A DNA stretch of 64,000 bases. Origin: Stentor coeruleus (Eukaryota > Ciliophora > Heterotrichea > Heterotrichida > Stentoridae). The stretch is from positions 1-64,000 of the forward strand of contig MPUH01000218.1 of NCBI GenBank assembly GCA_001970955.1. The letters are read 5' to 3'. The notes beneath the pieces are model-generated. The model saw only the letters and a list, made by a program, of their open reading frames with translations. It did not search any database and was not told where the DNA came from. Position numbers and translations under genes: made by a program. Shown piece by piece: positions 39,191-50,165 of this stretch (position 1 is the stretch's first letter; each line of letters begins with the position of its first letter).

Positions 39191-42100
39191 TTATCCATTT
39201 AAGACCTTATTGAACTTGGCTTTCTGCAAATCAGTCAACTTAGCGACAATTAACTGTAGCGAATCAAGTTTAGCAGTTTGTAAATTAACCATAATCTCTT
39301 TAATCTTAGGCACAGTAGTACTTTCACACAATTTAGTCTCAAGGATTTCAGCAAACAAATTAACTACATGTTCTAATTTCTCAAAGTTAGACCCAAACAC
39401 TAAATTTGAATTGCTCAAACATAAATCAGCTAACAAATCATGCATCAATCTAGCTTCAACTTTATCATGTCTTAAAGGTAATACTGATACCCAAGCAGGG
39501 ATAACAAGATTAATATCAATATTCATATGTTGATATTTTATAACTTTTCCTAATGAAGCTATAGCATTATCTCTAGCATGTCCATGAGACTTTTTAGATT
39601 TCTGTACAGGAACATTAACTGATTTGTCTAGTATAGAAAGTACTCTTAAAGCCCATGGGGCGAATTTTTCAGGTGATGTAAATGTGGCTAATACACCAAC
39701 TCCATAAACTGCAGCTTGTCTAACAGTATCATCTAAATCAGCTGAGTATACAAAAAGTGCTTCAGCAAGAGCATTCCATTTATCACCAGCCATAGCTTCT
39801 CCAAGGAACTCAATAACATCGTCAATGACGAAAATAGCGAATTTATGGTCTTCATTTGTTCCTTCAGGTGTGAGGAATTTACTTAAAACATTAGAGTAAA
39901 GGAAATTCACAATAGTCAATGAATGTTCTTTATGAGTTTTAAATAATGCACCAAGAACTTCACTTATACTAGTATGTAAAGAGTCTTCTTCTTTTTTATT
40001 GATTTCATTAATAAGCTCATCTTCGCTTTCACTATCATCGCCTTGAGCTTTAGCATCTTCCATACGTTTACGATGAGCGAGGGAGTTTTCAAGGATTTTA
40101 ATAAGATTTTCCCCTGACTGGTTAACTTCTTCAGCTGACATGAATGGGTCTTTTACAGTTTCAATAATGATTTTAATAGCTTCAAGTTTAGAAACTTGTC
40201 CTTCACGGTCAAGTTCAGTTGAAGCTGTTTGCCATAAAGTGCTTAAGAAAATCTTAGCTAAAGGTACTGAATTTTGTCCTGCAGCTTTTACTGAAACTAT
40301 TAATGAAGCTAAAATTGTAGCAGAAACTTCTCTAATCCCAGGATTTAAAGTATATCCTACTAATGGGAGAATAAGCTTAGCAGTTTCTTCAACATAAGGT
40401 GCATAAGTTTCTTTAAGAACATCAACTATAGTTAATAAAGCTTGAAGGGCAACATCTTTATCTTCGATATCTGCTGTAGAAATCGATACTCTGTTTGCTG
40501 ATTCATTAAGCACAGAAGCCAAGTCAAGGACTTCTTCAGGCTGGGAACTGATTGAAACGCTAGCTTCTAATGCGATTGCATTGAATAGACCAGGCAAAAT
40601 ACCCCCAACATACTGGGCAAAGTCAGTGCCAAGTGTAGCAGCAAGTCTTTGCCATGCACTAAGTAAATAAGCTTTAATAGTATCATTATCAGTTGTTAAG
40701 GTATCTTGGATGCTTTTTAATACTTCTATCACTTGATGTGAATGTTGGGTAAAAGCTTCTTTACCAACACAAGTGCAAATTGTTGTCATACATTCAATAG
40801 TCTTACCTCTTATGCGTTTATATTCTGAAGCTGTATATTTCCCTATCATACCTATAAAATGAGGGATTAACTGAGCGTACCAAGAAGCAAAAGCCTCTTT
40901 TGAAGACTCTGAAATTGAAGTTAAAGCTGATAAAGCATATTCTAAAACCAAAGAACAATTTGGAGATGATACAACTTCAACAACTGTTGGCATGACATTA
41001 TTAACTAGACTGCTAGCTAAAGTATTCCCACAGTTTTCCATGAATTTACTCAAAGAATCAGCTGCTGCAGCTTTGACACGACTAATTGGGTCTTTAAGTC
41101 CTTGAAGTAATATTGGGATTATAGTTTCATGATGTGCTGCTTGAAACTGTTCTTCATGATCTTCACTTAATTGCCCGATACATTGAAAAGCAGCATATCT
41201 GATTTTTGGATGTGGATGTAATACATGTTGTTGGAGGATTGGGACAAGTTCAGCGATTTTAGTGTTTTCATCAATGAATTGACCTAATTCGGATATAGCC
41301 ATTAAAGCTGCGTAACGTATTCTCCAATCATCTACTGTTGCTGTTAAAGCAGTGTGGATTAACCCAAGGACAGTTGGAAGAAGGAAATCTTCACCAAGTC
41401 CTTCAACAAGTTTTGTGATATGCTTTCTTCCAAGTTTCGCATAGTCAATTTCAATTGTATCGTCATCATTTTCTTCAAATCCTTCAGGTGGAGTTGACCA
41501 GGTATTTTCGACTTCAGCATCAATACTAACCATAAGTTTGAAAACTTTATTACATAAAGCATCACATAAGGTTTTGTTCTGTTTGAATTCTTCATCAAGT
41601 CTTCCGGCAAGACTGACTATAAAATCTAAGGATAGGTTTTTAACACCCAGGTTTTCGATGTTTGAATCTGAAATAAACTCGACTAGCTCCCAGGCTAGGT
41701 TTAACTTGTTCTTAAAGTATTTAGGTTCAGTTTCAGCCAAGTCACGAAGATTTTTCAAAGCATCTTCTCCATCTTTTTCACTAGCATTTAACACAGCAAC
41801 TACTGCTCTAAGATAATTAGGTAAGACAACTTGAAACTCGTCCATTTCATTTTTCTCAAGAAGACCTAAGAAGTTTGTAAGAAATTCAATTGTAGACACT
41901 TTAAGTTCAAGTTCTGATGAATCTAAACTTGATATACAAACTTTAATCAGTGTTTCTTTATGTTTTATTAAATCTTCATGGAAAAAAGTACATAAGCCTC
42001 CAAGTAAATGTAAAGATGAAGCGAGTTTCTTTGGGGATAAATTAAATGATGATACAATATAAGTTAATAATTCAGGCCAGCCTGTTGGTGTATCTCCAGC

Positions 42101-42478
42101 TAATAGTATAATTGCTAATTCTGAAATAGTTTCTCCGATTCTTTTGGCCACAACCCAAACAGTTTCTTTTTCTAGAGCTTCAAGAAGAGATGAGGTCACA
42201 AAAGTTTGAGTCTGAGAATTAAGAAGTTTCCAGGTCTGAAGATTAGGGTTAAGAGATGAGAAAATCTGTCTTAGAAGGACTGATGCAAGGATTTTAATAG
42301 ACTGATCGGTACAGGTGTGAAGGATTTTCAATAGAGTAATCACGAATTCATTTGGGTGATCTCTACGTAAAGCTAGAAGTAAAGCTTCTTGTTGCTTTCT
42401 TATAGTATTGTCTGGTGCTAAAACAGCTGAGAGCATGGCAAGAACTCCTTGGTATTGTTGCTCTGTCACGCTCTCCAT
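39191..42478 (-). CDS. IPO5: Importin-5-type karyopherin beta
   Basis: 1,095 residues, nearly the length of human IPO5 (1,097) and yeast Kap121. It is composed of HEAT repeats throughout. Diagnostic blocks include WRIRYAALMAISELGQF, HPHPKIRYAAFQCIGQLSEDH, and SRVKAAAADSLSKFMENCG. The acidic loop EENDDDTIEIDYAKLG in the first half is an acidic insertion of the kind found in karyopherins. It carries proteins such as histones and ribosomal proteins through nuclear pores under Ran-GTP control. The single long frame has no intron signs. Confidence 0.93.
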   Translation of the reverse strand: MESVTEQQYQGVLAMLSAVLAPDNTIRKQQEALLLALRRDHPNEFVITLLKILHTCTDQSIKILASVLLRQIFSSLNPNLQTWKLLNSQTQTFVTSSLLEALEKETVWVVAKRIGETISELAIILLAGDTPTGWPELLTYIVSSFNLSPKKLASSLHLLGGLCTFFHEDLIKHKETLIKVCISSLDSSELELKVSTIEFLTNFLGLLEKNEMDEFQVVLPNYLRAVVAVLNASEKDGEDALKNLRDLAETEPKYFKNKLNLAWELVEFISDSNIENLGVKNLSLDFIVSLAGRLDEEFKQNKTLCDALCNKVFKLMVSIDAEVENTWSTPPEGFEENDDDTIEIDYAKLGRKHITKLVEGLGEDFLLPTVLGLIHTALTATVDDWRIRYAALMAISELGQFIDENTKIAELVPILQQHVLHPHPKIRYAAFQCIGQLSEDHEEQFQAAHHETIIPILLQGLKDPISRVKAAAADSLSKFMENCGNTLASSLVNNVMPTVVEVVSSPNCSLVLEYALSALTSISESSKEAFASWYAQLIPHFIGMIGKYTASEYKRIRGKTIECMTTICTCVGKEAFTQHSHQVIEVLKSIQDTLTTDNDTIKAYLLSAWQRLAATLGTDFAQYVGGILPGLFNAIALEASVSISSQPEEVLDLASVLNESANRVSISTADIEDKDVALQALLTIVDVLKETYAPYVEETAKLILPLVGYTLNPGIREVSATILASLIVSVKAAGQNSVPLAKIFLSTLWQTASTELDREGQVSKLEAIKIIIETVKDPFMSAEEVNQSGENLIKILENSLAHRKRMEDAKAQGDDSESEDELINEINKKEEDSLHTSISEVLGALFKTHKEHSLTIVNFLYSNVLSKFLTPEGTNEDHKFAIFVIDDVIEFLGEAMAGDKWNALAEALFVYSADLDDTVRQAAVYGVGVLATFTSPEKFAPWALRVLSILDKSVNVPVQKSKKSHGHARDNAIASLGKVIKYQHMNIDINLVIPAWVSVLPLRHDKVEARLMHDLLADLCLSNSNLVFGSNFEKLEHVVNLFAEILETKLCESTTVPKIKEIMVNLQTAKLDSLQLIVAKLTDLQKAKFNKVLNG

Positions 42479-43489
42479 TATTTATTATGGCCATTACTTA
42501 GTTGATTAGATAGCCTAGGCCCCTATGGGTCTTGGGCTTTTTGTATTGTTATTAAAGTTAGGGTTTTATATAAGTTTTGACTTAGTTTTGTTTAGAAGAT
42601 TAGGTTGAAAGGTTGGAGATTTTTGATAGAAGTGCTGGTTTGATGGATGATGAATAATTAGTGGGTTTGATATAGGGTTTGGATGATGGGAGATTATGGG
42701 GGAGAATATTTGTTAAGTTTGGGAAGGTCGGGTTTTGATTGGGATTAGAGAGTTTTTGTGAGGTTTTTGGAGGATGAAAGAAGTTGGAAGGTGTAGGGAT
42801 ATGGCTTTTGGGGTAAGATGAAAATTTAGACTTAAATTTGTTACTATTTATTCTAGAGCTGAAGTATATAAAAATGATTTACAAATAAAAGGCTAATTAT
42901 ATATTATAATTTTTTGAATCATCAAGAATATCTTCATAATAAACTTTTAGTAACTTTGTATTTTTATTTGCAAGATTCTTTATATGAACAAATAAGTTTA
43001 CAGGAACTTATTAAGTTACCATGATTAATTTTACCAAAAATCTAGTTTTCCAGCCAAAGATACTTTTAGAACATATACAATTCTTTGAAAAATCCATAAA
43101 AACCCAGTTTTACTCCATTAATTATATACACACTCATAACTAAACCATAATATTACTATCCTAATCTTATCCAATAATTCCCTTAACTTATCAACCTTAT
43201 CAAAGCACAACCCCAAAACCCATCCTATTACTCTAATCAAAAGCCCATCATTTCCCCCAAAAAAAAAAACACACAAATTCTCATCATCTTTTCACATAAA
43301 ATTTCCCTTCAAAACAAAATCATCCAAAAAAAACTTCCTCTCATAAAAAACCTTCCCTTATAAGCTGATAATATTAGTCCTATCTTCTTTTATATCTAAC
43401 ACCCTAACACCCAGTTACACTCATAAAATCCATTCTCTATAAAATTAACATAATCATTAATATCTCATATAAACTCTGATTATAATATC
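42479..43489. other. Divergent intergenic region
   Basis: About 1 kb without genes. G/T-rich to about 42830, neutral in the middle, strongly C/A-rich from about 43070 to the next start. Confidence 0.6.
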
Positions 43490-44050
43490 ATGTGCCTAAG
43501 GTAATTCCAATTCAGCCTTCGAAACTTTTTAGTCTTTTGTCTCTTTCTCTGGATGGTAGAAATCATAATCTACTACGACTATTATGTGTAAATCCTACGT
43601 AGGAAGTCAACATTTTTTTTATGCTGGCTTTTTGTCACATGGTTATTCAGTGGAATTTCCCTTTTACTATATGATCTTCCTATAAAATACTTACTAACAA
43701 ACAGTATCTGCCTTATATCTTTAAGTGTATCAGGAGATTTATTTTTCTATATAAACTACCCATATAGCTACTATACAACTTCTGATAGCACCTATAAATT
43801 CTTTGTTATTTTTAATATCTGTACTTCAACAATGTCCTTACACAATATTTATGTTAATAAATATACAAAAGATTCAAATTCAAGCTTTATATTTGCCATG
43901 AGGATGCTTGAAAAAAACTGTTCGATATGTCAAGAAACTATATCATATGAATATTTAATGCTTACATGTGGTCATGGATTTCATAGAAAATGCTTAGAAA
44001 AGTGGTGTACTGTAAAAGAAAGCTGCCCTTTATGTAGAGTTAGTATTTGA
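43490..44050 (+). CDS. Membrane-anchored RING-H2 protein (probable E3 ubiquitin ligase)
   Basis: The RING alone sits in a 73-codon frame. Two 15-nt phase-2 introns (43501-43515 and 43588-43602) extend it upstream to an ATG at 43490, giving 176 residues. The added N-terminal part is strongly hydrophobic, with several membrane segments (NFLVFCLFLWMVEIIIYY; FFLCWLFVTWLFSGISLLLY; YLLTNSICLISLSVSGDLFF). The C-terminal RING-H2 finger has all ligands, CSICQ...LTCGHGFHRKCLEKW...CPLCR, in C3-H2-C3 order. It would act as an E3 ligase at an internal membrane. The ligase role follows from the family; topology is inferred. Confidence 0.85.
43501..43515 (+). other. 15-nt intron
   Basis: GTAATTCCAATTCAG, phase 2, after the first 11 nt of the RING-H2 gene. 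Confidence 0.8.
43588..43602 (+). other. 15-nt intron
   Basis: GTAAATCCTACGTAG, phase 2, second intron of the RING-H2 gene. Confidence 0.8.
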
Positions 44051-44085
44051 TATATTTACTGTGATTAATTGAATATTTTTAATAA

Positions 44086-44277
44086 ATGGGAAATTTTTGT
44101 TGCTGTAATAAGGTGGTTATGAATGAAGATGATGAAGATCTTGCTAAGAGTATAATTTTAGAAGTGGTTAATATTAAAGTCAATCCTGGAATCAGCACGG
44201 ATGATTCAGCTTTTCAAATTGTTGGACCTTTAGGGGAAATATCACCTGATAATAGCTTTTCAAGTTACTCGGTTTAA
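44086..44277 (+). CDS. Small putatively acylated protein
   Basis: 63 residues starting MGNFCCCNKVV. Gly2 could be N-myristoylated and the three Cys palmitoylated, a typical membrane-targeting combination. The rest is acidic with no known domain. It starts 35 nt after the RING gene stop. The clean N-terminal signal is the main reason to call it real. Confidence 0.6.
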   Translation: MGNFCCCNKVVMNEDDEDLAKSIILEVVNIKVNPGISTDDSAFQIVGPLGEISPDNSFSSYSV

Positions 44278-44974
44278 AGTGTGTAAATGATAAATAATGT
44301 TGATAATTGTATAGGATGAAGTGGATGAGGTTTGGAATAAGGTGGTTTTGAGTTAAATTCAAATTAAGTTTTAAAAGATGTTGAGGTATGGGTGCCGGGA
44401 ATTTATTGAGGATTATGATGAAGATTTGCCTTGATAATAGTGGATTAGTTTGGTGGGATATTGATGGATTCTTGTGTTTGGGTAGAAAAGGTTAGGCTTA
44501 GATGTTATTTGAATTGAATATAAGAAATTAAGGTATGATTAAATTTTTTTGATTTAAGAAAGGAGATTATTGATATTTTATAGTTTTATTAAATATGATA
44601 AAATAGTCAAAATACTTTATATAAGTTTAATTTATAGTAAATAACGCTGAGGTTTTTTTGTGAAAGGTTTATATTTTGAAATGAGCATAGTAAATTATAT
44701 CCAATATGGAAAAATATATATAATAATAACTAGGTGTTATATAAATATTCAAGTTCTACAGGTTTAAAAGGCACGATAAGCTCTTATCTAACAATCCAGG
44801 AGGTTGAAGTACCCAAGAATTTTCCCTTTATTCCATTTACAAAAATTATCGTTCTGCAAATATCTTTTTCTCCAAACTATTACCCCAAACAATCATTTAA
44901 TATCATTGCCCAACCATCTCAGAAGTAAAAAACATCAATTTTATCTAATTCTTAAACATAAAATATACACCAAC
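44278..44974. other. Intergenic with a spurious upstream frame
   Basis: The frame of the next gene stays open upstream to 44804, but that part is C/A-rich lead-in sequence rather than protein-like. No separate gene. Confidence 0.55.
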
Positions 44975-46249
44975 ATGTCCAGTGTAAACAAATATTCTTC
45001 TCCTATAAACCAGCCTGGGAAATATTTCTCAAAATCCCCAGATTTCACATCCAAACCCTTTAGCAAAGCTTCAGCATTTCCTAACAACCCAATTTCTTTC
45101 CAACACCTTCCAGGAAAAAACATATTTTCTTCAGATCAGAGACAAAAAAATCAGCCTTTCAGCCAGTTGCGACAAATTCCAAGTCAAAACTCTCAAGGAA
45201 ACCCTTTTAAAATCCTCAACCCCGAGAGCCAAATTACCAAAACTTTTGAAAGCCCAATAAGTTTCCCCAAATTAGGACAATCAAAACCATCACCTTTTAG
45301 TAAAAACCTCAACAGACTCGATAGATCATATGAAACCCCACCAAAACCTCAAGATTTTTCTTATCAAAACCTTAGAAAAACCCCAACAAATCTAGATGAG
45401 GAAACTTTTATCCAATCTTTAGAACAAAACCATATAACCTACTTGGAAAAACTCAAAAGATCAGAAAATATACAAAAATATCATCAAAAACAATATGAAA
45501 AAAACATCTTAAACTCTGCGAATAGCAAAGAACAGACTTTAGATTTATTGATAGAAAAAAGGATGATAGCTAAATCAAGAAAAGAACAGAAAAAAGATAA
45601 TTTAAACAATGTTAAAAGAAGCCCTGGAAGAAAACATTATAAAGAAGATAGCAATATAGATTTACAATGGGATGAGAATATAAACACGAAAAAACCTGAA
45701 GAAGATAGTAAAATAGACAATATAAAAACTATAGAAGATGTGATGAAAATTCAGAAAAACGATACAGTGAATGATTATATAAAGAAAAATGATGAGGAGT
45801 TCAATAAAAACCTTGAGAAATTTTTTGGTATTGATAAAGGAGAAGGGGAAAAAAAAAATTTTGGAAGCACTACTATTATAGGTAAAGAAAAAAATTCTCA
45901 AAGTCCTTTGAACTATGGGAAAACTTCAGTAAGGACTACTACTTATGATCCAATTACTGATTCTACTACTAAATATGAGAATAATCGTGTTTTTTTAAGA
46001 CCTTTAGGAGGGAAGAAAAATGAACCTTTTCCAGGGAAAATCAGTGATGCTGAAGGACCCCAGCCCTCAGATTATAATAGAAGCTTTAGGACTAATTATG
46101 AATTCACGAATCCTCTTACTGGAGAAATAAAACATTTCAATAAAATGATGAGAAATGGTGAAGATAGCGAAAGGAGGTATGAGTTTGTTATTACAAATGG
46201 AGGAAATGATATGGAAAAATTAAACTTGAGAATCAGGAAGGCTTTTTAA
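44975..46249 (+). CDS. Unknown Pro/Ser/Asn-rich protein
   Basis: 424 residues from the chosen start MSSVNKYSSPINQPGKYF. This start sits right after the C/A-rich leader, and the 57 codons upstream lack protein character. The N-terminal third is Pro/Ser/Phe-rich and disordered. The middle is helical and charged (HITYLEKLKRSENIQKYHQK). The C-terminal part is more structured in appearance (NRSFRTNYEFTNPLTGEIKH). No family recognised. Confidence 0.7.
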   Translation: MSSVNKYSSPINQPGKYFSKSPDFTSKPFSKASAFPNNPISFQHLPGKNIFSSDQRQKNQPFSQLRQIPSQNSQGNPFKILNPESQITKTFESPISFPKLGQSKPSPFSKNLNRLDRSYETPPKPQDFSYQNLRKTPTNLDEETFIQSLEQNHITYLEKLKRSENIQKYHQKQYEKNILNSANSKEQTLDLLIEKRMIAKSRKEQKKDNLNNVKRSPGRKHYKEDSNIDLQWDENINTKKPEEDSKIDNIKTIEDVMKIQKNDTVNDYIKKNDEEFNKNLEKFFGIDKGEGEKKNFGSTTIIGKEKNSQSPLNYGKTSVRTTTYDPITDSTTKYENNRVFLRPLGGKKNEPFPGKISDAEGPQPSDYNRSFRTNYEFTNPLTGEIKHFNKMMRNGEDSERRYEFVITNGGNDMEKLNLRIRKAF

Positions 46250-46426
46250 TTTAATAGGATATAGTAAAAAATCTTCAAAATCTCCTTCCAAAATTTACCC
46301 ACAACGATATTCTCCCAATTGCAAAACCCAAAAAACTACTACTCAACCCCTAAATCATTAAACCCCAAAAATAAACAAATTTCAATACACCCGCTTCAAA
46401 CTCTAATTAAACCTAAAAAGCCTTAT

Positions 46427-48274
46427 CTAATTATTCTTATGCTTCTCCCCAACAAACTTAAGTATCCCAATAATCAACAAAGTCAAACAAAGTTCAATTA
46501 AAAGCATACATCCCGCTCTTTCCCAAACTTCCCCAGTATATCCTAAATCCCCAAGTGGATCAAGTCCCTTATCAATAGGCAAATCCCTAAATTCATTAAG
46601 ACAGAATCCTTCAAAAGTATAAGTATAAGAAGAAATATATTTGATCCAATAAAAAGAATTAGACAAAGAACCACTATTACTAAAAAATCCTCCAAACATC
46701 ATAAGTGGAGCTGCAACAGCAGGACCAATAACTGTTGATGCAACAACATTAGGGGATATAACCCCAGCAAAATTCCCATATCCACAACCAGTCCAATGGC
46801 TTAAAATAGATAATGCAAGAAACACAAAGAACTGTTTAGCTGACTCAATATTCAAATCAATAGCAAAATATTGTATCACCACATATAAAAAAGTAAAAAA
46901 AATCTGTGTTGGGAGTTCAGCTATGGTTTTTGAAAGGACAAAAGCTGTTGTACCATACAAGCCTTCTTTATAATCTTTAAGAAAAAGAGGCCGTTCTAAT
47001 GGAAAAGTCATACTATTGGAATTTGATCCAAGCATAATAAACTGAATTGTAGTAAAATAAAGGATTCCTTTACGATTTTCAACTTGTTGCTGGCCGTAGC
47101 CTAAGTCTCTAAATAATATATCTATAAGGAAACCCATAATAAGAGCTTGTGAGAGTTTGACGAAGAATAATAGAGGATTACGTAAGGAATTTACATATGA
47201 ACGCCACATCAAAGCGCGCATTTCAATAAAAAGCCCTGGGACGTAATGACGCATGGACTTATTAAGAACAGTCAAATTTTCAGTGATAGTTTCATCGTAT
47301 ATCATTTTTTCTTGAGCTTTATAAGAAATAAGTAAGTTTTCAAGTTTATCTTTTTCGCTATCAGACATGTTGTTTCTGTCTACAATACTTAAAATTCTCA
47401 TAAAATGATCAGGTGGATTTGTGTACTCATCACAAACATATCCTAAATTGTCGAAATACAAACGTGAATTTCTCGCTAGTCCCTGATATACAAAATGCCC
47501 ATTGACCATAAGTATAAGTCTATCAAACATTTCAAACATCGTACTACTAGGTTGATGTACCGTTGTTATTATCGTCCTCCCTTTATGTGCTTGTTTTTTC
47601 AATAACTTTATAACAACTTCAGCAGTAAAACAATCAAGTCCAGAAGTTGGTTCATCAAGTATCAAAATACTTGGTTCTGATATTAATTCAACACCAATAT
47701 TCACCCTTTTTTTTTCACCTCCAGAAAGTCCTTTAATCATTTCATTTCCTATAAGATTATCTGCAACTTTTGCAAGTTTTAAATCGTGTAACATAGTATC
47801 AACTCGACTTTTAACTAAGTTTTTATCAGAACCAACTTTTAACATTGCAGCAAACCAAAGAGCTTCTCGAGCGGTCATTGTTGCTTGTAAAATATCTTGT
47901 TGCATAACATATCGGGTTATTGAAGGATAGTCATAGTTTTTTATATCATCTCCATTAACTTTGACTGTACCTGAAATTTTTACTGAACGATGTGGGATGA
48001 TTTGATTGGATAATATACTGAGAAGTGATGTTTTTCCACTACCTGATGAACCCATGATAACTAGAAGCTCTCCTGGATTTGCATAACCGGAAACTCTTTT
48101 GAGGATTTCATTTGAACCATGATGAGTTTTTACAGTATAGGAAATTTCTTCCCAACTTAGGGATACAATTGTACCTCTGCTTTTGAGGACTGGTTGGATT
48201 TCGTAGGAACCGGAATTAGGCCCTTGAAGAGCGTCTGAGGATTCAAGGTCTTCTGTCCTTTGCTTTTTGTCCAT
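46427..48274 (-). CDS. ABCG-family half-transporter
   Basis: 615 residues, an intact NBD-TMD ABCG half-transporter. Walker A is GSSGSGKTS, the signature LSGGEKKR, Walker B ILILDEPTSGLD, and the H-loop TTVHQPSS. About six membrane segments follow in residues 370-610. It is strongly similar in layout and motifs to the gene at 19631-21673, so the two are paralogues. It has no N joins and gives a clean reference for that gene. It probably works as a dimeric exporter of lipid or small molecules; the substrate is unknown. Confidence 0.95.
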   Translation of the reverse strand: MDKKQRTEDLESSDALQGPNSGSYEIQPVLKSRGTIVSLSWEEISYTVKTHHGSNEILKRVSGYANPGELLVIMGSSGSGKTSLLSILSNQIIPHRSVKISGTVKVNGDDIKNYDYPSITRYVMQQDILQATMTAREALWFAAMLKVGSDKNLVKSRVDTMLHDLKLAKVADNLIGNEMIKGLSGGEKKRVNIGVELISEPSILILDEPTSGLDCFTAEVVIKLLKKQAHKGRTIITTVHQPSSTMFEMFDRLILMVNGHFVYQGLARNSRLYFDNLGYVCDEYTNPPDHFMRILSIVDRNNMSDSEKDKLENLLISYKAQEKMIYDETITENLTVLNKSMRHYVPGLFIEMRALMWRSYVNSLRNPLLFFVKLSQALIMGFLIDILFRDLGYGQQQVENRKGILYFTTIQFIMLGSNSNSMTFPLERPLFLKDYKEGLYGTTAFVLSKTIAELPTQIFFTFLYVVIQYFAIDLNIESAKQFFVFLALSILSHWTGCGYGNFAGVISPNVVASTVIGPAVAAPLMMFGGFFSNSGSLSNSFYWIKYISSYTYTFEGFCLNEFRDLPIDKGLDPLGDLGYTGEVWERAGCMLLIELCLTLLIIGILKFVGEKHKNN

Positions 48275-49053
48275 TTATTACTGATTACGATAAAACGAAT
48301 ATGATAAAATGACTTAAGATTTGTTGGAAATGATATTTTTGTTAGGAAAATTTTAGGTTTGGGTGGTGAAGATAAGATTTTTTTTATGTTAAAGTTTAGG
48401 TTTAGGGTAAAATGATAGAAGAGGAATTAGGGTGTTTTTAGAATAGTTTTTTTTTGGAATGTGAAGGTTGGGGATAATTTTTCTGGGTTTTAAGGCTGTG
48501 AAGATAATAGTTTATTTAATTGTGAGTCATTGCTTTTAAGTAAAATGCAGGTTTTGGGTTTAATAGAAATCCTTGATTGCTTTTTGATTATTTTTATTAC
48601 AATCTGATATACTAAGCCTGAATTCATGCTGGCTCTAAAATTATACCCCAAAAAAAAATCCTAATTTGTAAACAATTCAACTCCAGCTTTTCTATATCCA
48701 ATTCTATTATCTTATCTAATTGTTTTTCATTATACACTTTGGTTTCTAATTCATCATAAACTCATTGACATATTTTTTTTTCGCATAAAAAAACTATTGT
48801 AATATATAAAACTCTGCCTAAAACTTCAGGATTTCAACCAAAAACCCATTATTTCATATCTCACCTCACCAAACCTTTCCAAACGATGTATTTTCCATAA
48901 ATTCCTACAAAATCCAAAAATTTATCATAAACCCTAAATTCTACTAACAACATATAAACCAATCTAAAAAATTACCATCATAAAAGCTATAAAAACCATA
49001 AAAATAATCTAAACCATCTAAACCCTTATCAAAAAAAATCATATAAAAATAGC
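48275..49053. other. Divergent intergenic region
   Basis: G/T-rich to about 48600, then C/A-rich to the next start. No gene. Confidence 0.6.
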
Positions 49054-49938
49054 ATGATATCAAATACCGGAGCCAGCAGTATTTTAAAAAATTCAGTTCA
49101 TGGGACAGAAAGTACCATGAGTAGCGCACCAAGTATGCTCTCAAGCCATCTAGATATGCGAAAAACCACAAATCCATCAACAAAAGGGTCATTCGAAAGC
49201 CTTAATTCCTTAGAACTCTCTCAGACCAGCTCCAAAAACTGTTGTGTCTGTAACAAAACCTTTACTCTTAAAAAAAGGTACTTTTGTCAGTTTTGTCAAA
49301 ACGCAGTATGTTCAGAACATTCATCTAAAACAAGATTAAAACCTAATACTCATGAAGCTCAAAGGATTTGCGATATTTGTGAAGGAGTTGAAGCACAAAA
49401 AGATATACAAAACGAAATAAATGAAGAATTCAATAAATTACAAGACGAACTTGTTCAAGCTAAAGAAATAAACGAAAGACTTAATCGGGATTTTTTCGAA
49501 AAAACGTCGATTCTTAATGAGTATGAGAAAAAAATCACCCTTTCTGATATCCAGCACAAGAAAAAAGTTGAAAGCATGAAAGAAGAGAATTTTATTCTAG
49601 TCCAACAGACTGAAAAAACTAAACTACTTTTAGAAACATTGAAAAAAACCTTAGAAAATACTAGGGAAAACCATAAAGATATGACTGAAAAACATAAAAA
49701 AGTTGAAGAAGAAATAGAATCTTTACAACTTTCATCTGTGGAAATAAAGAAAAACACTGAAGATATATCAAGAGATATCGACCTCATTGGGGCCAAAATA
49801 AAATCTACAGCTAATTTCGATAGTATATGCAAATCCTTATGCCAAAGATGCCAAAATCGACTAGGTGATACTTTCAATAAAATCCATAACACCCAATATT
49901 GGCTTCAAGAAACCGAAGAAGAAGAAAAAATACTTTAA
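49054..49938 (+). CDS. FYVE-like zinc finger and coiled-coil protein
   Basis: 294 residues. The N-terminal 60 are Ser/Thr-rich. A FYVE-related finger follows at about 61-112, CCVCNKTFTLKKRYFCQFC...VCSEH...RICDIC. One usual Cys is replaced by His, and the basic RRHHC motif is reduced to KKRYFC, so PI3P binding is uncertain. Residues of about 115-250 are a long coiled coil. A short Cys-containing block follows (KSLCQRCQNRLGD). A membrane-tethering role is possible but only inferred. Confidence 0.8.
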   Translation: MISNTGASSILKNSVHGTESTMSSAPSMLSSHLDMRKTTNPSTKGSFESLNSLELSQTSSKNCCVCNKTFTLKKRYFCQFCQNAVCSEHSSKTRLKPNTHEAQRICDICEGVEAQKDIQNEINEEFNKLQDELVQAKEINERLNRDFFEKTSILNEYEKKITLSDIQHKKKVESMKEENFILVQQTEKTKLLLETLKKTLENTRENHKDMTEKHKKVEEEIESLQLSSVEIKKNTEDISRDIDLIGAKIKSTANFDSICKSLCQRCQNRLGDTFNKIHNTQYWLQETEEEEKIL

Positions 49939-50165
49939 ATCTTAAATGAATATATAAATATGAAAATTAGATATAAAAAATAGGAAATGAATTAAAATAA
50001 TAAAGATATCAAAAGACTTTCAATATTATTTGATATAAACATATGGCAAAATCATGAATAAAAATACTTTTATTATAAACAAAACTTCAAAAACCTTTTC
50101 ATCCTAAATTTCATCAGAAATCACACAATAATCTTCGCCCAACTTATAATTTTTATTTATATCAA

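Noticed and set aside
44804-44974. Upstream extension of the gene starting at 44975
   Set aside because: The 57 extra codons are C/A-rich leader sequence without protein character. A better start follows.
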